Source: Gammaproteobacteria bacterium
Lineage (GTDB): Bacteria > Pseudomonadota > Gammaproteobacteria > GRL18
Assembly (NCBI GenBank): GCA_028571885.1
Contig: JAPVVU010000092.1
Location: forward strand, 1-10,082
DNA: 10,082 nt
Direction of reading: 5' to 3'
In this document: one piece after another, positions 1 through 6,411 of the stretch
How the letters are laid out: the number at the start of each line of letters is the position of its first letter
How positions within the stretch are numbered: the first letter of the stretch is position 1
The notes under the pieces: generated by a model
What the model saw: only the letters and a program-made list of their open reading frames with translations
The model's database searches: none
Told to the model about the DNA's origin: nothing
Translations under genes and position numbers: made by a program

Positions 1-458
1 CCCAGCGCATTTTCATGCAGCCTGTCTTTTACTTCATCCCACAAGGCTGCACTTCGCAGTGATTTTTCCACAACTTCATCCAGTATGAGTCGATTTTTTA
101 TTCCCTGTAATCTTAATCCATAAGCAACATTTTCATAAATATTTTTTGGGAAAGGATTGGGTTGCTGGAACACCATACCAACCTTACGCCTGAGTTCGGC
201 GACATTAACAGATTTATGATAAATATCCTGCTCATCAATAAAAATTTCCCCCTGAATATTACAACTGTCAATTAAATCATTCATTCGATTAAAGCAGCGC
301 AGCAAGGTTGATTTACCACAACCACTGGGACCAATAAATGCAGTCACTTTTTTTTCAGGGATCTGCAGGCTGATATTATGCAGTGCCTGTTTATCACCAT
401 AATGCAGATTGAGATCATTCACGGTGATTGCAACTTCTTTCTGCTCAAAGTTCATCAT
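1..458 (-). CDS. pstB: Phosphate ABC transporter ATP-binding protein PstB (partial, 3' end off window)
   Basis: PstB is the cytoplasmic ATPase that powers phosphate import through PstC/PstA. About 152 N-terminal codons are present, read leftwards to the window edge without a stop. Visible motifs are the Walker A loop GPSGCGKST (about residues 39-47), the CFNRMNDL segment typical of PstB, and the Q-loop with the PstB-specific QQPNPFP (about 90-96), followed by IYENVAYGLRLQG. The ABC signature, Walker B and H-loop lie beyond the edge. Two adjacent ATGs are possible, at 458 and 455. The first begins one base after the pstA stop and has AAAGGA about 13 nt upstream, so translational coupling to pstA is likely. 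It is the third gene of the pstC-pstA-pstB run; phoU would be expected next but cannot be seen. The family call is near certain; only the choice between the two starts is open. Confidence 0.97.
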   Translation of the reverse strand, partial: MMNFEQKEVAITVNDLNLHYGDKQALHNISLQIPEKKVTAFIGPSGCGKSTLLRCFNRMNDLIDSCNIQGEIFIDEQDIYHKSVNVAELRRKVGMVFQQPNPFPKNIYENVAYGLRLQGIKNRLILDEVVEKSLRSAALWDEVKDRLHENAL

Positions 459-459
459 G

Positions 460-2142
460 TTATTGTTCCAGTCCTTTATACTTTTCTCTTAATCGATTTC
501 GTATCACTATCGCGGTGAGATTCAGCATAATAATAACCAGCACCAGCAAGAGTGCAGTCGCATAAACAAGCGGTCTGGCGGCTTCCACATTAGGGCTTTG
601 AAAACCGACATCATAAATATGAAAGCCCAGATGCATAAATTTTCTATCCAGATGTAAAAATGGATAATTACCATCCAATGCCAAAGTCGGAGCCAGTTTA
701 ACGACACCCACTAACATCAGCGGGGCCACTTCTCCAGCCGCGCGAGCAACTGCTAAAATCACCCCGGTGATCATAGCAGGGCTTGCCATGGGTAATACTG
801 TATGCCAGAGTGTCTCAATTTTAGTAGCCCCAAGAGCAAGGCTGGCTTCCCGGATTGACGAAGGAATTCGAGCAAGTCCTTCTTCTGTGGTCACAATCAC
901 CACAGGCAGAGTCAGCAGTGCCAGGGTAATAGAGGCCCATAATAAGCCTGGTGTTCCATAGACTGGTGCTGGTGATGCTTCCGGATAAAATAAATCATCA
1001 ATAGAACCACCGAGAAAATAAACAAAAAATCCCAAACCAAAAATACCATAAACAATTGAGGGTACCCCGGCAAGATTATTCACTGCGATGCGAATTATTC
1101 TGACCATTACTCCCTGAGTCGCATATTCTCGTAAATATATGGCCGTAATAACACCCAGTGGTGTGACCATAATGCTCATAATAATCACCATTAATACGGT
1201 ACCAAATATGGCAGGAAAAATACCGCCTTCGGTATTGGCTTCACGAGGATCTTCACTGACAAAGGCCCACATCTGATGAAAATAATGACTGAGCTTTTGT
1301 ACCACACCCATGGCATTAGGTTTAATAACCTGGATAATTTTTTCCAGCGGCACTTCAATAGTTTGGCCTGATGCGATACGTACAAGAATGGAATCAGATG
1401 CCATTTTATCATAAAGTTTTTCTGCTTTAGCCTGCAATTGAATAAATGCCTGATGCAGAGATTGACGTTGTTCTTCAATGACGGCCAATTTCTTTGTATA
1501 TGATGCATTCGCCAATAAAAAATTATCATCCAGTTGTAATTTTTTCTTTTTTAAACGGAGCTTTTCCAGCTTATAGTTAATGGCACCAATTTCATTAGCG
1601 GAAATATTTTTAGCCAGTTGATACAATTTAAGTACCTTTTCAAGACGGATCTGCATTTCATTATAAAGATCATCTGTTTGAATTGTCTGACCATTTTTTT
1701 TTATGCCGGCAAGTCGTCCATACAGGTTACCCCACTCTCTGCGTTCAATAGCGACTAAATCTTCCGGATAACTCTGATTTATCACATCACGTTCAAGCAC
1801 CCAGCGAAAATCCAGTCCATAAATATCTCGATTTCCCTGTTTCAGAAGAATGCGCTGCACTGATTGCACATCTTCTGGCAGTTGCACCCCTGCATCTCTG
1901 ATCTGTTGTGCTAATACTGTCTCAGTCTCTCGAACCTCACCAATAAGAAGCGATGATCTATCACCATCCATCAACTCGGCTTCCATCAAATCAGCAGGCC
2001 AGAACTGTCCCAGTCCATTGTAGGCAATCAGCGCTAATAAGCCAAAAACCATGAGCATACTCACACTCACTGCAGCCGCATTGAGCCATACCCATGGTTC
2101 ACCTGAATCAAACCAGCTTATAAGTTTAGAAAATATTTTCAT
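460..2142 (-). CDS. pstA: Phosphate ABC transporter permease PstA, long form with N-terminal periplasmic coiled-coil domain
   Basis: PstA is one of the two inner-membrane permeases of the high-affinity phosphate importer. At 560 aa it is nearly twice the length of E. coli PstA (296 aa). The first membrane helix (about 20-41) is followed by roughly 265 extra residues, probably periplasmic, with a Lys/Glu/Leu/Gln-rich predicted coiled coil at about 160-245. The permease core starts near residue 308 and has several hydrophobic helices (about 309-335, 345-378, 398-418, 455-478, 522-548). Its EAA loop for docking PstB is REASLALGATKIETL (431-445), followed by the family-typical ARAAGEVAPLMLVG (467-480). 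Long PstA proteins with such an N-terminal extension are known in gammaproteobacteria. The gene begins 74 nt after pstC and ends one base before pstB. The ATG at 2142 has no clear Shine-Dalgarno sequence, but it fits the start of the hydrophobic helix and no better in-frame start is seen. Confidence 0.96.
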   Translation of the reverse strand: MKIFSKLISWFDSGEPWVWLNAAAVSVSMLMVFGLLALIAYNGLGQFWPADLMEAELMDGDRSSLLIGEVRETETVLAQQIRDAGVQLPEDVQSVQRILLKQGNRDIYGLDFRWVLERDVINQSYPEDLVAIERREWGNLYGRLAGIKKNGQTIQTDDLYNEMQIRLEKVLKLYQLAKNISANEIGAINYKLEKLRLKKKKLQLDDNFLLANASYTKKLAVIEEQRQSLHQAFIQLQAKAEKLYDKMASDSILVRIASGQTIEVPLEKIIQVIKPNAMGVVQKLSHYFHQMWAFVSEDPREANTEGGIFPAIFGTVLMVIIMSIMVTPLGVITAIYLREYATQGVMVRIIRIAVNNLAGVPSIVYGIFGLGFFVYFLGGSIDDLFYPEASPAPVYGTPGLLWASITLALLTLPVVIVTTEEGLARIPSSIREASLALGATKIETLWHTVLPMASPAMITGVILAVARAAGEVAPLMLVGVVKLAPTLALDGNYPFLHLDRKFMHLGFHIYDVGFQSPNVEAARPLVYATALLLVLVIIMLNLTAIVIRNRLREKYKGLEQ

Positions 2143-2216
2143 TCAAATATCATTAATTGTTATTATGAGTTTAATTTCAAAATGCATATTAATTATTCAT
2201 TCTATTAAATAGAAAC
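2143..2216 (-). other. pstC-pstA intercistronic gap with AT-rich palindrome
   Basis: This 74-nt gap is very AT-rich. Just after the pstC stop lies a 15-bp near-perfect palindrome, TTCTATTAAATAGAA (2200-2214), with 7-bp arms around one central base. Its loop is too small and its stem too weak for a rho-independent terminator, and no T-tract follows in the transcribed direction, so pstC and pstA are probably on one transcript. A role in RNA processing or translation of pstA is possible but unsupported. Confidence 0.4.
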
Positions 2217-4637
2217 CTACAAATTACTGTATTTTTTACGCAGGTTCTGGCGAATGAATTCGGCAATAGTATTAAATATAAAAGTGAAAGAGAAAAGTAC
2301 CAGAGCAGCCAGAAATAATACTCGATAATGGCTGCTGTTAACTTCTGACTCAGGCACTTCTACCGCAATATTTGCCGAAAGAGTTCTCATTCCCTGAAAG
2401 ATGCTGAAATCCATCACTGGCGTGTTTCCCGTTGCCATTAAAACAATCATGGTCTCGCCTATTGCCCGACCAAAACCAATCATAACGGCAGAAAAAATAG
2501 CGGGACTGGCGGTTAAAATAACAACACGAATAAGTGTTTGCCAACGCGTTGCTCCCAGAGCCAGTGAAGCTAATGTAAGGTGCCTGGGTACGCCAAAAAT
2601 TGCATCTTCCGTAATAGAAAAGATTACCGGTATTACTGCAAACCCCATGGCAATACCCACTACAATTGAATTTCGCTGGTTAAAGCCAAGTCCTAATTCA
2701 TTGTCTAGCCAGCTTTGCATGTCACCATCAAAAAAGAGCGCTTCCATTGGTAATGACAGAGCAAAAGTAGCCCATGTGACCAGTATTAAAACGGGCATAA
2801 GAATAAATGCCTCCCAGCCAGCGGGAATTTCCTGACGTATTTTTACGGGTAATAAATGCCACCCCCAGGCAACCAGTAAAACCGAAAGAGGCAGGACAAA
2901 CAACAAACTAAACACCGCAGGTAAATTATCCTCAATGAGAGGCGCCAGCCATAATCCCGCCAGAAAACCTAAAATCACCGTCGGCAAGGCTTCCATAATT
3001 TCAATAGATGGTTTAACAAAACTTCTCACTTTTGGGGTCATAAAATAAGCGGTATAAATTGCCCCCATAATAGCCAGAGGGATGGCAAATAACATGGCAT
3101 AAAAAGCAGCTTTTAAAGTACCAAAGGCTAACGGGGTTAGACTGAATTTTGGTTCAAAGTCATTACTGGCAGAAGACGATTGCCAGATGTATTCGGCTTG
3201 CGGGTAACTTTCATACCAGACTTTGTGCCACATTGAATGCCAGGAAATTTCCGGGTGTTCATTGTCCACTGACCAAAATGCAGCATTAGCCTGCTCATCC
3301 AGGGTCAGTAAATAATTGGCTCGCGGTGCAATGGCCGCCTGAGACAAACCGCTCTGCGAAATTCGTTCAGTTAATATGTTTTTTTCTGCCGTGCTATGAT
3401 AAATACCAATAAAACCCTGTTTATCCAATGCAATAAATCCCTTGCGCTGCATTTCAGGCACAATTTGAATAATAGGTGCCTGCTGATCATTAAATTCCCG
3501 GATGAGTTTTAACTGATACCCAAGCCCATCAATATTGACTGGAAACCACTGAGAAATTCGACCGCTTTGCTGGCCCACCAGGATAGAAATACCACCGGTC
3601 AAATAGCTTACGCTGGTCACAGGGTTGGATTGTTCAGCCAAAACAACTTGCTGAATCAATTCCGGCTGGCTTTTATCTCTAATTGAGAAAAAATCAAGTA
3701 GAGTCCGACCTGCCTCGTCCAGATAAACAATAAAGAGCTGGTTCTGATCGTTATTCAGTAATATCTGCTTAATAACGCCATTATCCATGAGACCAGTAAA
3801 GGGTATTTCAGAATCAATCCGTTTATAAGAAGATTCACCCGCAAAAATAGAGTCATCAGCCGGACTAAAGCCATCCACACTAAAAGTAAAGCCTTCATCA
3901 CCAAACAGTGAATCTTCTTTAATAAAATGACTCAATAGCAGACGCCTATCTCCTGTGAGGGCAACAATCGTTGCTCCAGCTTCATTTAGTTCAAAAGCAA
4001 TTTGTTTAAGTGTTTGTGCAGATGAGTCAATTGTAAGTGGTGCTTCTCCCATAGGAAAAACAATTTCAGGTGTGATCAAACGTTTATCGTCAGGATAGGA
4101 CATTTTGTATTCATGCCTGGCAATTATGGCCTGACCATTACTTAGTCCATAGGCCACAATTTCACTGGCAGGATCAGCTGCATAGAAGCTCGTTATCTGC
4201 TCCCCTTGAGGAATATTAATCTGCATCTCTTTTTTAATATGACCTGTTTGAGTATCAAAAAAAGAAATATGACCTGAGCGATCAAATTTTGCAGCCACCT
4301 CACCTTGTTCCTCAACAGTATAATAACTATTAACGTTGAGCTCGGTTTGAACGTTGTTTTCAATGCCTGACTTATTAGAAGCAATAGGGTATTCAGCAAT
4401 CGCTGTAATATCTGCACCTTTGAGCAAGGGTGCTGTTTCATATACCAGATAGAAAAAAATCAGTAATATGGCAACAATAACTGAATTTCCGCCAAGAGTG
4501 ATGCTATGTCGAGCCCATTTATCTTTGAAAACCCTAAATTTCCAATGACGAATTTTATCTGGATGCTCAGCAGGCAAAAGAACACTATTTTTAGATTGTA
4601 TTGTGTCAGATTGTATTGTTGCTGGTTTTTGTTTCAT
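2217..4637 (-). CDS. pstC: Phosphate ABC transporter permease PstC, long form with a large periplasmic beta-propeller-like domain
   Basis: PstC pairs with PstA to form the phosphate channel. This protein has 806 aa against 319 in E. coli. A polar cytoplasmic N-terminus of about 50 residues precedes the first membrane helix (about 52-70). About 435 residues predicted to be periplasmic follow (about 72-505). They contain recurring short strands with the spacing of a propeller repeat, for example DRSGHISFFDTQTG (119-132), QQSGRISQWFPV (355-366) and DKQGFIGIYHS (405-415). The channel core begins near 507 and has several helices, the EAA loop LASLALGATRWQTL (689-702) and the typical GFGRAIGETMIVLMATG (721-737). 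Enlarged PstC proteins are known in Pseudomonas and related groups; the propeller fold is my inference from the strand pattern. The ATG at 4637 lacks a strong Shine-Dalgarno. It is the first gene of pstC-pstA-pstB and has its own Pho box 66 nt upstream. Confidence 0.95.
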   Translation of the reverse strand: MKQKPATIQSDTIQSKNSVLLPAEHPDKIRHWKFRVFKDKWARHSITLGGNSVIVAILLIFFYLVYETAPLLKGADITAIAEYPIASNKSGIENNVQTELNVNSYYTVEEQGEVAAKFDRSGHISFFDTQTGHIKKEMQINIPQGEQITSFYAADPASEIVAYGLSNGQAIIARHEYKMSYPDDKRLITPEIVFPMGEAPLTIDSSAQTLKQIAFELNEAGATIVALTGDRRLLLSHFIKEDSLFGDEGFTFSVDGFSPADDSIFAGESSYKRIDSEIPFTGLMDNGVIKQILLNNDQNQLFIVYLDEAGRTLLDFFSIRDKSQPELIQQVVLAEQSNPVTSVSYLTGGISILVGQQSGRISQWFPVNIDGLGYQLKLIREFNDQQAPIIQIVPEMQRKGFIALDKQGFIGIYHSTAEKNILTERISQSGLSQAAIAPRANYLLTLDEQANAAFWSVDNEHPEISWHSMWHKVWYESYPQAEYIWQSSSASNDFEPKFSLTPLAFGTLKAAFYAMLFAIPLAIMGAIYTAYFMTPKVRSFVKPSIEIMEALPTVILGFLAGLWLAPLIEDNLPAVFSLLFVLPLSVLLVAWGWHLLPVKIRQEIPAGWEAFILMPVLILVTWATFALSLPMEALFFDGDMQSWLDNELGLGFNQRNSIVVGIAMGFAVIPVIFSITEDAIFGVPRHLTLASLALGATRWQTLIRVVILTASPAIFSAVMIGFGRAIGETMIVLMATGNTPVMDFSIFQGMRTLSANIAVEVPESEVNSSHYRVLFLAALVLFSFTFIFNTIAEFIRQNLRKKYSNL
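4593..4619 (-). repeat. 15-bp-period tandem repeat in the pstC 5' end
   Basis: The 12-mer AGATTGTATTGT (plus strand) occurs at 4593-4604 and again at 4608-4619, a period of 15 bp. On the coding strand this gives TIQSDTIQSK in the cytoplasmic N-terminal tail of PstC. The repeat keeps frame, so a copy-number change would alter length only. Confidence 0.8.
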
Positions 4638-4686
4638 GTAACTGATGTTATCAAATCATAGAATTAAAGAATAGAAATGATCCTCT

Positions 4687-4720
4687 ATTGTATTATTCAT
4701 ATATGACAGTAATGTGACAC
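4687..4720 (-). promoter_or_regulatory. Pho box and -10 of the pstCAB promoter
   Basis: Read on the minus strand, 4720-4703 is GTGTCACATTACTGTCAT. It matches the E. coli Pho box consensus (two CTGTCAT-type half-sites with 4-nt spacing) at 15 of 18 positions, and the second half-site is perfect. Exactly 10 nt further is TACAAT (4692-4687), a good -10 hexamer, with no need for a -35. This is the arrangement of PhoB-activated promoters. The start of transcription would fall near 4680, leaving a leader of about 43 nt before pstC. A further isolated half-site, TTGTCAT, lies upstream at 4749-4743 and might add a PhoB contact. Confidence 0.85.
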
Positions 4721-4762
4721 AAACTGTTTTAAACTTGCATTTATGACAAAAAGAGATGAACA

Positions 4763-4785
4763 CCTCCAATGCAGATAACCACGAT
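4763..4785 (+). repeat. Left copy of an imperfect direct repeat flanking the lipoprotein gene
   Basis: The stretch beginning CCTCCAATGCAG and ending AACCACGAT aligns with 5353-5373, which begins CCTCCATGCAG and ends AACCCGAT. The differences are two single-base indels and two substitutions. The copies lie about 590 bp apart and bracket the lipoprotein gene with its promoter. Confidence 0.55.
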
Positions 4786-4808
4786 TTTATCTTGGATAAT
4801 AATGGAGG
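4763..4808. repeat. Nested inverted repeat between the divergent pstC and lipoprotein promoters
   Basis: CCTCCA (4763-4768) is inverted as TGGAGG (4803-4808). Inside this pair, AGATAA (4773-4778) is inverted as TTATCT (4787-4792) around an 8-nt loop. The right side of the structure covers the -35 and spacer of the lipoprotein promoter. It could be a regulator site or only chance symmetry in AT-rich DNA; there is no T-run that would make it a terminator. Confidence 0.4.
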
Positions 4809-4820
4809 CAGTAATATAAT
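4792..4820 (+). promoter_or_regulatory. Sigma70-type promoter of the lipoprotein gene
   Basis: TTGGAT (4792-4797) and a consensus TATAAT (4815-4820) are separated by exactly 17 nt. Transcription would start near 4827, about 30 nt before the ATG. No Pho box is seen in this orientation, so expression may not depend on PhoB, although the pstC Pho box lies only about 70 bp upstream. Confidence 0.65.
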
Positions 4821-4856
4821 AGCAAATATATAATTGAATTTAAGGATAACGACAGA

Positions 4857-5312
4857 ATGGCCAGATTTCACTTATTTTTTATTGTTATTTTTTCTGTGTT
4901 TATCACGGGATGCGCAACGCCTGGTGATCGTTATATCAGAATAAATCCTCCTCCATTCGGCGCACAGTTTATACCTGGTCAGCTCAATACCATATTAGTT
5001 GACAACGGGTTTAATCGCATCGAATTCAGCGCCAGAATCAGTGATCCTAATGCCGGGATGACAGATGCCCTGAATATGAAAACAGGCATGGTGCTGGAAT
5101 CTTCAAGAAAATTATTTATGCGTTATCAGCACCAGATTTTTTCCGATCTTCTAATCGACGTTATCATAGGAAGGGATAAAGGAGAAGTTGAGCTTAAATT
5201 TTATGAAGTGGGTAAAAAAGAGTTAAGTGCACCAGGCATAAACATTTATAATCAATTTAAAGAAAATCTGGCATCAGGCATCTATGATGAAAATGATTTT
5301 ACAGCCGATTAA
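4857..5312 (+). CDS. Small predicted lipoprotein of unknown function inside the pho/pst cluster
   Basis: This 151-aa protein starts with a lipoprotein signal peptide: a hydrophobic stretch at residues 4-16 and a lipobox ITGC with the lipid-attached Cys at 19. Alanine rather than aspartate follows the Cys, which under the enteric Lol rule favours outer-membrane sorting. The mature part has a proline-rich segment (NPPPFG, about 29-34), then mixed alpha/beta-like sequence with the charged stretch GRDKGEVELKFYEVGKKE. I recognise no family or catalytic motif. The start is supported by AAGGA at 4842-4846, 10 nt upstream, and by the promoter at 4792-4820. The gene is transcribed opposite to all the pho/pst genes around it, divergent from pstC and convergent with pstS. 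Its place suggests a link to phosphate uptake or envelope changes under starvation, but that is inference from position only. Confidence 0.85.
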   Translation: MARFHLFFIVIFSVFITGCATPGDRYIRINPPPFGAQFIPGQLNTILVDNGFNRIEFSARISDPNAGMTDALNMKTGMVLESSRKLFMRYQHQIFSDLLIDVIIGRDKGEVELKFYEVGKKELSAPGINIYNQFKENLASGIYDENDFTAD

Positions 5313-5404
5313 GCTGTATGATGAGATTAGATTTTACTATCAGGAATGAGTGCCTCCATGCAGTCAACCCGATATCCCTGTCTTTAGTGGCACAGTCACT
5401 TTAT
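5313..5404. other. Convergent gap between the lipoprotein gene and pstS
   Basis: Two genes end here tail to tail over 92 nt. I looked for a bidirectional terminator and found only a weak 4-bp stem, AGTG/CACT, in the stretch TAGTGGCACAGTCACTTTA (5384-5402), followed on the plus strand by an AT-rich run. GTGCC (5350-5354) and GGCAC (5389-5393) could also pair over a long loop. Neither is convincing. Sequence related to that left of the lipoprotein gene occurs at 5353-5373. Confidence 0.5.
5353..5373 (+). repeat. Right copy of an imperfect direct repeat flanking the lipoprotein gene
   Basis: This copy partners with 4763-4785. Its left edge TGCCTCCAT (5351-5359) is also the exact reverse complement of ATGGAGGCA at 4802-4810, a 9-bp inverted match just inside the lipoprotein promoter. 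Whether this is the scar of an insertion, a shared protein site or coincidence cannot be told from one sequence. Confidence 0.5.
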
Positions 5405-6388
5405 TTATAATTCAATGCTCTTTAACGCTTTTTCAACAACTTTAGCCGGCAGTGGAATGTAGCCATCTTTGATGACCACTTTTTGACCCTGTCGTGAAAG
5501 TACCATTTTAATAAATTCTTTTTCTAAAGGCTGTAAAGACTTATTTGGCTGCTTATTAACATAGACATACAGAAATCTGGATAGTGGGTATTGACCCGTT
5601 GCTGCCGTTTCAGTGGTTGCTGCAATATAAGGCATGCCTTCTTTCTTAGCCAACGGTACTGCTTTAACACCTGATGTTGTATAACCGATACCAGAATAAC
5701 CAATACCATTAATTGATGTTGTTACCGATTGAACCACAGATGCAGAACCTGGCTGTTCATTGACATTATTCTTGTAATCACCTTTGCATAAAGCTTTCTT
5801 TTTAAAATATCCATAGGTTCCAGAAACTGAGTTGCGGCCATACAATTGAATCCCTTTTGAAGCCCAGGCACCCGTTAAGCCTGCATCACCCCACTTATCA
5901 ATACCTGTTTTATTACCGCATTTGCGCGTTGAAGAAAAAATCGCATCAACTTGCTCTAGGTTTAAACCTTTAATTGGATTGTCCTTATTCACGTAAACCG
6001 CCAGGGCATCGATAGCAACTGGAACAGCAACGGGTTTATAAGCATATTTATCTTCAAAAGCCGCAATTTCATTTGACTTCATTTTTCGGCTCATGGGTCC
6101 TAAAGTTGAAGTACCTTCAGTTAATGCAGGCGGCGCAGTTGATGAGCCAGCGGCTTGAATCTGGATATTAACATTTGGATAAATACGTTTATATTCTTCA
6201 GCCCAGAGTGTCATTAGATTAGCGAGTGTATCTGAACCGACACTGGACAGATTGCCTGAAATGCCGCTGACTTTTTTATATTCAGGCATTTGTGAATCAA
6301 TTGCTGCGGCAATAGCATTACTCATCAGACTTATGCCTGCAAGCAATATGCCCGCTATAATATTTACAGCCTTTTTTCTAGCAATCAT
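5405..6388 (-). CDS. pstS: Periplasmic phosphate-binding protein PstS
   Basis: PstS captures phosphate in the periplasm and hands it to PstC/PstA. The 327-aa product starts with a Sec signal peptide: RKK at 4-6, a hydrophobic core at about 8-22, and a likely cleavage after Ala27 (AIA|A). The mature protein shows the PstS pattern: GSDTLANLMTLWAEEY (51-66) at the first binding loop, AAGSSTAPPALTEGTSTLGP (79-98) carrying the Ser/Thr-rich phosphate contacts, and NSVSGTYGYF (186-195). It is of the shorter type common in Pseudomonas and Vibrio relatives. A good Shine-Dalgarno, AGGA, lies 7 nt before the ATG. Only 23 nt separate it from phoR, and no Pho box is seen in that gap or in the 3' end of phoR, so it is probably transcribed with phoB and phoR. 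Confidence 0.96.
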   Translation of the reverse strand: MIARKKAVNIIAGILLAGISLMSNAIAAAIDSQMPEYKKVSGISGNLSSVGSDTLANLMTLWAEEYKRIYPNVNIQIQAAGSSTAPPALTEGTSTLGPMSRKMKSNEIAAFEDKYAYKPVAVPVAIDALAVYVNKDNPIKGLNLEQVDAIFSSTRKCGNKTGIDKWGDAGLTGAWASKGIQLYGRNSVSGTYGYFKKKALCKGDYKNNVNEQPGSASVVQSVTTSINGIGYSGIGYTTSGVKAVPLAKKEGMPYIAATTETAATGQYPLSRFLYVYVNKQPNKSLQPLEKEFIKMVLSRQGQKVVIKDGYIPLPAKVVEKALKSIEL

Positions 6389-6411
6389 AACGCTATCCTA
6401 ATCTCAGGCAA

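Noticed and set aside
2200..2214. 15-bp palindrome after pstC as a terminator
   Set aside because: It has one central base, an all-weak AT-rich stem and no following T-tract, so it cannot form a normal terminator hairpin.
2401..2835. 144-aa plus-strand open frame opposite pstC
   Set aside because: It mirrors the conserved permease core of PstC, has no start signals and no recognisable family.
4656..4871. 71-aa open frame on the minus strand between pstC and the lipoprotein gene
   Set aside because: It covers the Pho box, both promoters and the start of the lipoprotein gene, has no ribosome binding site or recognisable domain, and is better explained as a chance frame in regulatory DNA.
5384..5402. 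Possible bidirectional terminator between the lipoprotein gene and pstS
   Set aside because: The stem is only 4 bp with a 7-nt loop and no clean T-run on either strand.
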